Assembly: GCF_016446285.1 (NCBI RefSeq)
Contig: NZ_CP054140.1
Coordinates: forward strand, 1,903,501-1,967,500
Direction of reading: 5' to 3'
Origin: Desulfobulbus oligotrophicus
GTDB lineage: Bacteria > Desulfobacterota > Desulfobulbia > Desulfobulbales > Desulfobulbaceae
Length of the DNA stretch: 64,000 nt
Below the pieces are notes generated by a model. The model saw only the letters and a program-made list of their open reading frames with translations. It ran no database searches and was not told where the DNA came from. A program made the translations under genes and the position numbers. Positions 56,793 through 64,000 of the stretch are shown in pieces; the first letter of the stretch is position 1; the number at the start of each line of letters is the position of its first letter.

Positions 56793-57866
56793 ATGAAGCG
56801 AGCATCAATCAGAGCGTTGAGGTGTCATCTGACTGTCATCGTCATGGCTTTCAGTCTGTTTCTTTCGCCGCTGTCCGCTTGGGCGGAGCTGCCGGTGGTG
56901 GTGCTTATTGCCACAGGAGGAACCATTGCCATGAAGATTGATCCAGTCAAAAAGGCACCGGTGCCCGCTATCTCCGGGGAAGATCTTCTGACCACCGTGC
57001 CTGAGATTGCCGAGTTTGCCCGTATCGAAGTGCAGAACCTGTCAAATGTACCGTCCGATTACATGGACGCAGCACGCTGGATAGAGCTGCAGAAGGCTGT
57101 GGTTGCCACCCTTGCCCGACCTGAGGTGGCTGGAGTGATTGTCTCTCACGGTACAGACACCCTTGAAGAGACTGCCTACTTTCTTGATCTCTCGGTTGCC
57201 GGCGACAAACCCGTTGTACTGATCGGGGCACAGCGGAACGCTTCGGAAAAAGATTTTGACGGGCCGCGGAATCTGCTGAATGCTGCCCGGATCTGTGTCT
57301 CACCTGATGCTACAAACAAAGGAGCCATGATTGCACTGAACAACCAGATCAATGCTGCCCGGGATGTGACTAAAACACACACTTCAGATGTGGAGACCTT
57401 CAAGTCCGGTGATTTTGGGTTCCTCGGAGTGGTGGACAACGATCAGGTGCTCTTTTATCGTGCTCCTCTGCGCAGACAGCACATTCCACTGACCAGGGAC
57501 GAGCTTTCGTATGTGGAGATTGTGCCCATGTATGGCGGTGCCGACGGCAGGCTGATCAGGGCAGCGGTGGATGGAGGAGCCAAAGGCATTGTCATTGAAG
57601 CCCTTGGCTGGGGCAACGTCAATATTCCCATGTATGAGGCAATTAAAGAGGCCATTGCAAAAGATGTGGTTGTGGTTATTTCCACACGGGTTCCCAATGG
57701 CAGGGTGCTCCCTGTGTATGGATTCCAGGGAGGCGGCAGCACGCTGAAAGAGGTGGGTGCTGTTTTTGCCGATAACCTGAGCCCGCAAAAGGCAAGAATT
57801 CTTCTTTTACTTGCGCTGCAGGAGCCCCTGAAAGTAGAGCAACTGCAGGCCTACTATGATCGATAG
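56793..57866 (+). CDS. ansB: Exported type II L-asparaginase
   Basis: A 357-residue protein from ATG 56793 (AGGAGGAA in front). The N-terminal signal peptide (LTVIVMAFSLFLSPLSAWA) sends it to the periplasm. The catalytic threonines are in VLIATGGTIAM and VSHGTDTLEETAYFL, and NVPSDYMD and YGGADG follow. It hydrolyses asparagine to aspartate and ammonia. The frame is open further upstream, but only ATG 56793 places the signal peptide at the N-terminus. It is followed by a terminator. Confidence 0.94.
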   Translation: MKRASIRALRCHLTVIVMAFSLFLSPLSAWAELPVVVLIATGGTIAMKIDPVKKAPVPAISGEDLLTTVPEIAEFARIEVQNLSNVPSDYMDAARWIELQKAVVATLARPEVAGVIVSHGTDTLEETAYFLDLSVAGDKPVVLIGAQRNASEKDFDGPRNLLNAARICVSPDATNKGAMIALNNQINAARDVTKTHTSDVETFKSGDFGFLGVVDNDQVLFYRAPLRRQHIPLTRDELSYVEIVPMYGGADGRLIRAAVDGGAKGIVIEALGWGNVNIPMYEAIKEAIAKDVVVVISTRVPNGRVLPVYGFQGGGSTLKEVGAVFADNLSPQKARILLLLALQEPLKVEQLQAYYDR

Positions 57867-57884
57867 GTTCTGTTGCGATAAACA

Positions 57885-57930
57885 AACCCCGCAGTCAGGG
57901 TAAAGAACTGATCTGTGGGCGGGGTTCTTT
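57885..57930 (+). terminator. Intrinsic terminator of the asparaginase gene
   Basis: AACCCCGC (57885-57892) pairs with GCGGGGTT (57919-57926), with inner complementarity (TCAG/CTGA) and a TTCTTTG tail. Confidence 0.7.
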
Positions 57931-58067
57931 GTCCTTATCACAACCGACCTGTTGACCATTTTGCAGAGAACATGCAGTAGACTTGACAACCATTTTTATA
58001 ACGGAACCAAAGGGAAACAGACCTCCAGCTGTCTGCATCAGTTAAACTCTCTCCAGAGCATCAGACA

Positions 58068-58757
58068 ATGCATCGTTTTTTCTACCTTTTATCGGCGTGT
58101 TTTTGCAGCGGAGTTCTGTTCACAGCACCTCCATTGGTTTGGAGCGCGAAACAACCGGGGATTGTCAAAGATCCTGCAGCCACCACAAAACCTGCTACTA
58201 CCACAAAACCTGCGACCACCACGAAAAAGACAACCAGTGCCGGTGCAGGGAGATCCAGCAGTTCCAGCTACAGTAACGAGGAGTTTGGTTTTTCTTTCAG
58301 TTATCCTGCAACATGGGTTGTGCTGCCTGGAGCCATTCCTGACGAACAGGTGAGGGTGGTCAACCAGGAGGAGTACCCTGTTGCGGAGTGCGCGTTGATT
58401 GTGAAGCGCTTTCCCAGGGCGGCAAACGCCGGACAGGGTGATATTGATCAGATATTCATCACGCCACCGACCACGGCCGAACTTGAAGAGGTGTTGGGCG
58501 AGGGTGGTGATACGATCAAGGTGACCAGGGCCGACAGCGGTCATCTGCATAAACGGCCGGCACACGTTGGTCGAGTTCATTATAAAATTAATACCAATGT
58601 CTATGCTTCAGGCCTGGTTGTCATGACCGCAACACCCGGTTTGACCTGGACTCTGTCGTGTAGCGGGTTGGGCGAAACCCCGGCGGTTGCTGAAAAGAAT
58701 TTTCAGTTTTGGCAAGACGCTGTCAATAAACTTGTTGCATCGTTCATTTTTAAATAA
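58068..58757 (+). CDS. Secreted protein with a Thr/Lys/Pro repeat linker
   Basis: The 229-residue product has a signal peptide (MHRFFYLLSACFCSGVLF, cleavage near WSA). An intrinsically disordered linker at about 35-70 contains TTKPATTTKPATTTKK and a poly-Ser stretch. A folded domain then begins EEFGFSFSYPATWVVLP, the usual start of PsbP-like/periplasmic lipid-binding-type domains. No catalytic motif is seen. An 18-nt DNA period underlies the linker. The function is unknown. Confidence 0.65.
   Translation: MHRFFYLLSACFCSGVLFTAPPLVWSAKQPGIVKDPAATTKPATTTKPATTTKKTTSAGAGRSSSSSYSNEEFGFSFSYPATWVVLPGAIPDEQVRVVNQEEYPVAECALIVKRFPRAANAGQGDIDQIFITPPTTAELEEVLGEGGDTIKVTRADSGHLHKRPAHVGRVHYKINTNVYASGLVVMTATPGLTWTLSCSGLGETPAVAEKNFQFWQDAVNKLVASFIFK
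58182..58213 (+). repeat. Short 18-nt-period DNA repeat encoding TTKPA units
   Basis: The 14-mer ACCACAAAACCTGC occurs at 58182-58195 and 58200-58213, 18 nt apart, and degenerates at 58216. It encodes the TTKPAT repeats of the linker. Confidence 0.8.
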
Positions 58758-58939
58758 TCGGTGATCATACTTCTGCGTATACCTTCAGCCGGGGGACCTT
58801 CTTGCTGTTGAGAACAGGGAGAGGGGCCTGGGTGGGGGTGACGCTCCAGCAACCGGGGGAGCAATATATTTCCGGTTGCAAGATAAGCGCCGGGTGGTTG
58901 GAAGGAAGACTTCTTGTTGCTGACGAATGAGGTTTTTTT

Positions 58940-60184
58940 ATGTGCAGTGTGTTTAGACAATGTTTTTTCTTGGTACTTCTGGGTTTGTTATCGGTTGATC
59001 CGCAGACGGTGCATGCCGCTAAAACCATGAAGCTTCATCCAGCAACACCCCAGCCTTCCCGTTTTGTCGTCCGGGGCACTTCCCTGTTTGATCTGCACCA
59101 TCCAGACCGCCCTGTTTTTTTCAAAGGTATGGGATATTCCCCGTTTTTGCCGGGCGAGACACCGGTTTTAGGAGATCCGCCCGGAAATGATGACCGGTAT
59201 GTTCAGCATCTGGCCCTGATGACAGACATGAACGTCAACTACATCCATATCTTTCCCCGGCTGATGCCGACGAAATTTTTCGAGGCCCTGGACAAAACCG
59301 ACCTTGTTTACGGTCAGGATATATGGATATGGGCCTATGAGGAAGATTTTCTGGCCCCTGCCTTTCAAGAGAAAACGTTCAATGACATTAAGGAGGTAAT
59401 CGATCATACCTACCGGGCAGGCCGTCCGGATCGGTTGGTCCTTTTTTCCATAGGTGATGAGCTGCAGGCCAAATGTGTTGAGTCCACCAACGCTCGCCAT
59501 CCCAAGGTCCGTGATTACAGGGGAAAGCATCTGACCGTCACCAATCGTACCGCCACCGAAGTGGCCATGGCTCAACTGGTGGACAGGGCCATGGACTATG
59601 AACTGAGCCGTTATGGCCGTCGTCATCTGTACTGCCATACCAGTTGGACGCATATCGGGCCGATTGCCGATCGATCCGATCTCGAAGTCTCCACTGCGGA
59701 CATTCTGGTGCCGGACATGGGTGATCTGATGTGCCTCAACGTCTACACCTATGCCAACGGAGTTCGCACCTCACCGCCGGGCTCTGTAACCGGTTCCACC
59801 TATCAGGGGTATCTTGAACAACTGGCCAGAGAGTCGCAACAGCCCATTCTTATTACCCAGGCGGGGCTGTCAACCTCACCCTTTGAACCAAAGCCCTGGG
59901 TTCCGGGGTTTGGCGGCCATGCGATCAAAGATGTGCCGAAAACGTTTCGCTCGATATGGCAGGATATTCGTACGGCCAAGGGCAGTGAACAGTACAGTGG
60001 ACTGGTATTTTTTGAACTGCACGATGAGTGGTGGAAGAGCGCCAAGGGACCGGAGCAGGCCATGCATCAGGACGTCGATGATCCGGAACAGTGGTTTGGT
60101 GTTTACAGCGTGGGGAAGGGAAACACCTTGAAGGCCAAAGGATCGATTCCGGCAACAGTTGCTGAACTGTTTGGCGAAGATTAA
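58940..60184 (+). CDS. Secreted putative glycoside hydrolase-like TIM-barrel protein
   Basis: The 414-residue protein has a signal peptide (MCSVFRQCFFLVLLGLLSVD, cleavage near VHAA). RPVFFKGMGYSPFLPG and the following beta/alpha pattern fit clan GH-A hydrolases. A candidate acid/base Glu lies in LVLFSIGDELQAKC and a candidate nucleophile Glu in SGLVFFELHDEWW. I could not assign a family number. The start is ATG 58940, without a strong ribosome-binding site. It is followed by a strong terminator. Confidence 0.55.
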   Translation: MCSVFRQCFFLVLLGLLSVDPQTVHAAKTMKLHPATPQPSRFVVRGTSLFDLHHPDRPVFFKGMGYSPFLPGETPVLGDPPGNDDRYVQHLALMTDMNVNYIHIFPRLMPTKFFEALDKTDLVYGQDIWIWAYEEDFLAPAFQEKTFNDIKEVIDHTYRAGRPDRLVLFSIGDELQAKCVESTNARHPKVRDYRGKHLTVTNRTATEVAMAQLVDRAMDYELSRYGRRHLYCHTSWTHIGPIADRSDLEVSTADILVPDMGDLMCLNVYTYANGVRTSPPGSVTGSTYQGYLEQLARESQQPILITQAGLSTSPFEPKPWVPGFGGHAIKDVPKTFRSIWQDIRTAKGSEQYSGLVFFELHDEWWKSAKGPEQAMHQDVDDPEQWFGVYSVGKGNTLKAKGSIPATVAELFGED

Positions 60185-60211
60185 AAGTCACAACCGAAAT
60201 TCCCTGGTGCA

Positions 60212-60246
60212 GCGTGCCTGGTGATCGACCGGGCACGCTTTTTTTT
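60212..60246 (+). terminator. Intrinsic terminator of the glycoside hydrolase-like gene
   Basis: GCGTGCC (60212-60218) pairs with GGCACGC (60232-60238) and is extended by GGT/ACC inside. Eight T residues follow at 60239-60246. It also overlaps the stop of the convergent TauE gene (60245). Confidence 0.9.
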
Positions 60247-61171
60247 ATGCAAAAAATTCCAGGATGTATTTGAGAGCCGTACCAGCCATGATGATAACGA
60301 GCATCCACTTGATCACTCCGGCTGGGACGAATTTCTGGCAGCGGGCTCCCAGGTACATCCCTGCCATACCTCCCAGACCGAAAAGGAGCCCCAGGAACCA
60401 GTCCGGTGCCACTGATAGATGAGGATAGAAGGGAGCAATGGCTGTATAAAAGGCCACTCCAGCCACTGAAGTAACAAAGGTCCCCATGAGGGCGGCACCG
60501 GCAATCGTGTAAACGGGCAGTTTGAAAAAGGTGACAAGAAAGGGGGCGATGATCGCACCGCCGCCAATGCCGTAGATCCCGCCGATGATCCCAACGATGA
60601 AGCAAAGTAAAAAAACACCGGCTACCGGCAGAGTGTAGGTTTCGCCCTGATAGGTATATGCGATCCTTTGCAGGGTGCACCCGGTGACAGTAACTGTTGC
60701 CGGCGATCCGCGGGTCACGGTGGCTGTGGAGGTACCTTCAGGTGCATTGGCGGGACCAGGTTGAGCTGCATGCCGGGAGACAGACAGGTCTCTGACCATT
60801 TTACCGGCAATGTAGAGGAGGACGGCGGCGGCGAACAGTTTGAAGCTGTGTGGATCACGAAGGCCGGTGACCCGGACAAGGGCGCCGATGAGTACCCCGG
60901 GCAGCGTGCCGAGAACCACGGCCCATGCCAGAGGCCAGACCATTCGCCCCTCTTTGCAGTAGCGATAAATTCCCGAAGGAATGGCTACAATATTATAGAC
61001 TTGGTTGGTTGCACTGACGGAAGGGTGAGTGTACCCCAGTACAGACATCTGAAAGGGGAGAAGCAGGAAGGCTCCGGAAATACCGCCCATGGAGGTGAAG
61101 AAGGAGACGGCACAGGCCACCAGCGGTGGAATCCAGGGGTCAGTGGTAACACCTGAGACGGCAAACAGCAT
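60245..61171 (-). CDS. TauE/SafE family anion exporter (sulfite/sulfonate-type)
   Basis: The 308-residue inner-membrane protein has about eight helices in two repeats: PPLVACAVSFFTSMGGISGAFLLLPF (first repeat) and IVGIIGGIYGIGGGAIIAPFLV (second). Both carry the G-rich motif of the family. The two halves are joined by a long hydrophilic stretch (about 135-185) rich in T, A and P that ends TYQGETYTLP. Members export sulfite, sulfoacetate or related anions, fitting a sulfur-metabolising host, but the substrate is inferred. It stands alone. Confidence 0.88.
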   Translation of the reverse strand: MLFAVSGVTTDPWIPPLVACAVSFFTSMGGISGAFLLLPFQMSVLGYTHPSVSATNQVYNIVAIPSGIYRYCKEGRMVWPLAWAVVLGTLPGVLIGALVRVTGLRDPHSFKLFAAAVLLYIAGKMVRDLSVSRHAAQPGPANAPEGTSTATVTRGSPATVTVTGCTLQRIAYTYQGETYTLPVAGVFLLCFIVGIIGGIYGIGGGAIIAPFLVTFFKLPVYTIAGAALMGTFVTSVAGVAFYTAIAPFYPHLSVAPDWFLGLLFGLGGMAGMYLGARCQKFVPAGVIKWMLVIIMAGTALKYILEFFA

Positions 61172-61697
61172 GATGATGCCCTGAAGAGTAATTGATCCAG
61201 ACAGTTAGTGCTCATCTGTAACCGTATTGTTCTGAAATATCAAGACGGTTTGCACTGGCTCATCCTCGTAGAGATGGAGGGTGAATGTCGTCGACTTTCC
61301 CCTGCTGTACTTTTCCTGTTAGCGTGTTTTTTATGTAGCCGTCCTTTGGACTTTTCTAAAAAAAGAATGTGCTTTTATGCACTGTTTATAGTTTTGCAGG
61401 GTGGATGCGATTTCCACCAATCTCTGCCCTGTCCCCTGTACTCACTGTTTTGCCATGGTCTGTGAGGGATCTTGACGGGCAGGGTGGTTGATCGGGTGAA
61501 AGAAAAAGAGACAGTGGCATGAAAAGTCCGGCGGTGTCTTTAGTTTTTGGTTGTCCGTCATGATTGCAGCTTGACACTTGCCGGGTTTTTCGGTTTATTC
61601 ATTGCTTTGCGCCCGGCATCCTGCGGATCATGGCGGTGCCTGAACAGGTTGCTGTGCAACCACGCTCCATATTCAATTTCCACTATAGGCAAAGACT
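61172..61697. other. Divergent intergenic region between tauE and the kor operon
   Basis: This 526-nt stretch holds a candidate kor promoter (see 61571-61599). A frame at 61208-61465 has no coding signature. No hairpin with a T-run or known RNA was recognised. Confidence 0.5.
61571..61599 (+). promoter_or_regulatory. Candidate sigma-70 promoter of the kor operon
   Basis: A perfect TTGACA (61571-61576) and TTTATT (61594-61599) are 17 nt apart, about 100 nt upstream of the first gene. Confidence 0.5.
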
Positions 61698-61973
61698 ATG
61701 ACATTTTGGCGAGTACCCCTTGATGCCCAGGAGATTCAGGTCACCAGGGGGATGGTCACCATCATTGAAGATCGCTGCAAAGGGTGCGGCTACTGTATCG
61801 AGTTCTGCCCCAGGCACATTCTGCAGTTCAGCGGGCATTTCAATCGTAAGGGGTACCATCCACCGGTGGTCACGAAGTCGGAGGAGTGTGTCAACTGTCA
61901 TTTTTGTGAAATTATCTGTCCGGAGTTCGCTATTTTTTCGGTTGAATTTGAGCCGGACACCGCCAAAAGTTAA
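61698..61973 (+). CDS. korD: 2-oxoacid:ferredoxin oxidoreductase delta-like ferredoxin subunit (KorD/OorD)
   Basis: The 91-residue protein carries two 4Fe-4S motifs, CKGCGYCIEFCPRH and CVNCHFCEIICPE. The order upstream of the alpha and beta genes matches KorDAB/OorDAB. It passes electrons from the TPP enzyme to ferredoxin. The gap to korA is 24 nt. Confidence 0.9.
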   Translation: MTFWRVPLDAQEIQVTRGMVTIIEDRCKGCGYCIEFCPRHILQFSGHFNRKGYHPPVVTKSEECVNCHFCEIICPEFAIFSVEFEPDTAKS

Positions 61974-61997
61974 CATTTGTCTGTATAAGAGTGTCTT

Positions 61998-63143
61998 ATG
62001 AAATCCACTGTGCTTACCGGTGAACATTATATGACCGGCGATGAAGCCTGTGCTGAGGGGGCGATCGCTGCCGGTTGCCGGTTTTTTGGAGCCTATCCGA
62101 TCACTCCGGCCACTGAAATTGCCGAATGCATGGCGGTCCGACTGCCCGATGTGGGCGGTACCTTTATTCAGATGGAGGATGAGATCGCCGCGATTGCCTC
62201 AATCCTGGGTGCCGCCTGGACCGGGGTGAAGGCGATGACGGCAACTTCAGGGCCGGGGTTCAGCCTGATGATGGAGAACCTCGGTCTGGCAGTGTGTACG
62301 GAAACACCCTGTGTGCTGGTCAATGTGCAGCGCACCGGTCCTTCCACCGGGTTGCCGACTATGACCGGTCAGGCTGATATGATGCAGGCCCGATGGGGTT
62401 CCCACGGCGATTATGAACTGATTGCCCTGGCACCGTCTTCGCCGCAGGACTGCTTCTATCACACTATCCGCGCCTTCAATCTCAGCGAGAAGTACCGGGT
62501 GCCGGTGCTGGTCATGGCTGATGAGATTGTCGGTCATATGAGTGAAAAGGTCATTATCCCGGAAGCCGATAAAATCAAGCTGGTGGATCGGCCCAGGCCC
62601 CGTGGGCGCAAGGACCGGTTCAAACTCTATGCGCCCGGCCCCAACGGGGTGGCACCAATGCCTGCCATCGGCGATGGGTACAATATCCATGTGACCGGTC
62701 TGACCCATGACGAGCGCGGTTATCCGTCAATGACCGTTGAGACCCAGGAAGAGATGATGACCCGGATCAAAAACAAGATCCGCCATAACCTTGACGATAT
62801 TATTACCACTGAAGAGTATCGGATGGAAGATGCTGACATTGTTCTTGTCAGTTACGGTATTTCGGTGCGCACCGCGCTGGCGGCGGTGGATCGGGCCCGG
62901 GAGATGGGGTACCGGGCCGGCTTGTTACAGCTGGTCTCGGTCTGGCCTTTCCCGGAGGCGCTGATCCGCGAGATAGCAACGCGGGTCAGGGGCTTTATCA
63001 CTGTTGAGATCAATCTCGGCCAGGTGCATTACGAGGTCGAGCGTTGCGCCGGCGGGCAGGCCAAGGCTCTGCTGGTCGGCAGTGCCGGTGGTAAGATCAT
63101 CCATCCGGACAAGGTACTGGAGTGTATCCAGAAGGAGTTTTAA
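61998..63143 (+). CDS. korA: 2-oxoacid:ferredoxin oxidoreductase alpha subunit (KorA/OorA)
   Basis: The 381-residue subunit has GAYPITPATEIAECMA near 31-46, MEDEIAAIASILGAAWTG, and MTATSGPGFSLMMENLG. The C-terminal part has VSYGISVRTALAAVD and a VEINLGQVHYEVE block. It is typical of 2-oxoglutarate (or related) oxidoreductases that make acyl-CoA and reduced ferredoxin in anaerobes. Exact 2-oxoacid specificity cannot be read from sequence. Confidence 0.93.
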   Translation: MKSTVLTGEHYMTGDEACAEGAIAAGCRFFGAYPITPATEIAECMAVRLPDVGGTFIQMEDEIAAIASILGAAWTGVKAMTATSGPGFSLMMENLGLAVCTETPCVLVNVQRTGPSTGLPTMTGQADMMQARWGSHGDYELIALAPSSPQDCFYHTIRAFNLSEKYRVPVLVMADEIVGHMSEKVIIPEADKIKLVDRPRPRGRKDRFKLYAPGPNGVAPMPAIGDGYNIHVTGLTHDERGYPSMTVETQEEMMTRIKNKIRHNLDDIITTEEYRMEDADIVLVSYGISVRTALAAVDRAREMGYRAGLLQLVSVWPFPEALIREIATRVRGFITVEINLGQVHYEVERCAGGQAKALLVGSAGGKIIHPDKVLECIQKEF

Positions 63144-63147
63144 ACCC

Positions 63148-63996
63148 ATGACCACTAATCCGAAAAAGATAACCAGACAGCCGGACCATCCGCTCGATGA
63201 TCTGATCCGTACTGACCGCATCCCTCATATCTGGTGTCCGGGTTGCGGTATCGGTACCGCCTTTTCTTCATGTCTCAGCGCGATCAAGGCCACGGAAATC
63301 CCGTACAACATGTTTACCATGGTCTCGGGCATCGGTTGTTCGGCACGTGGAGCCGGGTATATCAAGCTGGACAGTTTTCATACGACCCATGGCCGGGCCA
63401 TTCCCTTTGCCAGCGGCATTAAAATGGCCAGACCGGATCTGAAGGTGATCGTGTTTTCCGGTGACGGCGACCTGTTTGCCATCGGTGGTAACCACTTTAT
63501 CCATGCGGCCAGACGAAATATGGATCTCACCGTCATCTGTGTCAACAATCTGACCTATGGTATGACCGGAGGGCAGGTAGCGGCCACCACCCCCAATATG
63601 GCAAAGTCAACGACCACCCCTTTGGGGAATCCGGATTCACCCTTTAATCTACCGCTTTTAGCCTATGCTTCCGGCGCCTCCTATGTTGCCCGCTGGACAA
63701 TTCTCCACAGTCGCGAACTGACGTCGTCAATCAAAGAGGCCATTACCCGTAAAGGGTTTTCATTCATTGAGGTGCTGTCGCCATGTCCGATCAACTACGG
63801 CCGTCGGAATAAAGAAAAACCGATCGACACCCTCAAGCTGTATCAGGAACGCACCATCATCAAGAACGGTGCTGATCCGATCGGGGCGGATATCGATTTT
63901 ACCAAAGGAGTGGTGATCGGTACCTTCATCAATGCGGATCGCTCCACCTGTGACGATCGTTATACGGCAATTCATCGTCCCTGCAGCGACGATTGA
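63148..63996 (+). CDS. korB: 2-oxoacid:ferredoxin oxidoreductase beta subunit (KorB/OorB)
   Basis: A 282-residue subunit from ATG 63148. It has IWCPGCGIGTAFSSCL, VSGIGCSARGAGY, FHTTHGRAIPFASGIKM and the TPP/Mg motif FSGDGDLFAIGGNHFIHAARRN followed by CVNNLTYGMTGGQ. It is complete and ends 4 nt before the window edge. A gamma subunit gene likely follows outside the window. Confidence 0.94.
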   Translation: MTTNPKKITRQPDHPLDDLIRTDRIPHIWCPGCGIGTAFSSCLSAIKATEIPYNMFTMVSGIGCSARGAGYIKLDSFHTTHGRAIPFASGIKMARPDLKVIVFSGDGDLFAIGGNHFIHAARRNMDLTVICVNNLTYGMTGGQVAATTPNMAKSTTTPLGNPDSPFNLPLLAYASGASYVARWTILHSRELTSSIKEAITRKGFSFIEVLSPCPINYGRRNKEKPIDTLKLYQERTIIKNGADPIGADIDFTKGVVIGTFINADRSTCDDRYTAIHRPCSDD

Positions 63997-64000
63997 TCCC

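Noticed and set aside
61208-61465. 85-codon plus-strand ORF in the tauE-kor intergenic region
   Set aside because: No domain, no ribosome-binding site and an amino-acid pattern typical of random translation.

Overview
The window reads as a chromosomal segment of a sulfate-reducing, anaerobic, diderm bacterium of the Desulfobacterota, most likely a Desulfobulbales/Desulfobulbaceae relative. This is inferred from gene content: a prokaryotic dissimilatory-type sulfate adenylyltransferase (sat), cytochrome c nitrite reductase nrfHA, system II cytochrome c maturation (ResB/CcsA), a 2-oxoacid:ferredoxin oxidoreductase, a GlcD/GlcF-type D-2-hydroxyacid oxidase, a PilY1-type pilus adhesin, and many small zinc-ribbon proteins. 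No phage, transposon, CRISPR array, tRNA or rRNA was recognised; nearly everything looks like core chromosome.

Layout. 1-4148 (+): end of a type IV pilus minor-pilin/PilY1 cluster. 4308-5793 (+): sat with a structured leader and its own terminator. 5863-8427 (+): aroB and a eukaryote-like PFK-2/FBPase-2 fusion. 8459-13042: a minus-strand hypothetical gene, then a plus-strand run of an SPFH/zinc-ribbon protein, a second zinc-ribbon protein, a nucleoside deaminase and a radical SAM protein. 13325-15931 (-): ygbA, tatB, tatC and a DMT permease. 16339-18399 (+): nrfH and an nrfA broken by an exact 25-bp tandem duplication. 18515-26773 (+): a long housekeeping run purA-rpoZ-dnaJ-moaC-dksA-galT-response regulator-folE2-like-glyS. 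27131-29377 (-): ccsA/resB. 29636-34953 (-): pdxH, an MscS-like channel, glcD and glcF. 34988-44368: sirtuin, lipoprotein, TerC, AI-2E family permease, coaD, parC, parE, zinc ribbon and cutA, almost all on the minus strand. 44494-49813 (+): coaX, LD-carboxypeptidase, a membrane protein and a hybrid histidine kinase. 49833-52210 (-): comM and a tRNA methyltransferase. 52321-54724 (+): queD, queE and a UDP-sugar dehydrogenase. 54850-60184: an FMN-binding protein, a membrane protein, a secreted asparaginase and two further exported proteins. 60245-61171 (-): TauE/SafE permease. 61571-63996 (+): the korDAB-type oxidoreductase operon, probably continuing past the window.

How the genes fit together. 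Energy metabolism is represented by sat (sulfate activation), nrfHA (nitrite to ammonium), ResB/CcsA (haem attachment to the c-type cytochromes), Tat export, GlcDF (electrons from 2-hydroxyacids) and KorDAB (2-oxoacid oxidation with ferredoxin). The placement of ygbA divergently next to nrfHA suggests a nitrite/NO stress locus.

The most striking observations are the 25-bp duplication that frameshifts nrfA, a FolE2-family protein lacking the family's usual metal/active-site signature, a deaminase/radical-SAM pair with overlapping reading frames next to two zinc-ribbon proteins, a PFK-2/FBPase-2 fusion in a sulfate reducer, and the cysteine-rich insertions in PilY1. I did not find an unmistakable new defence or mobile system.
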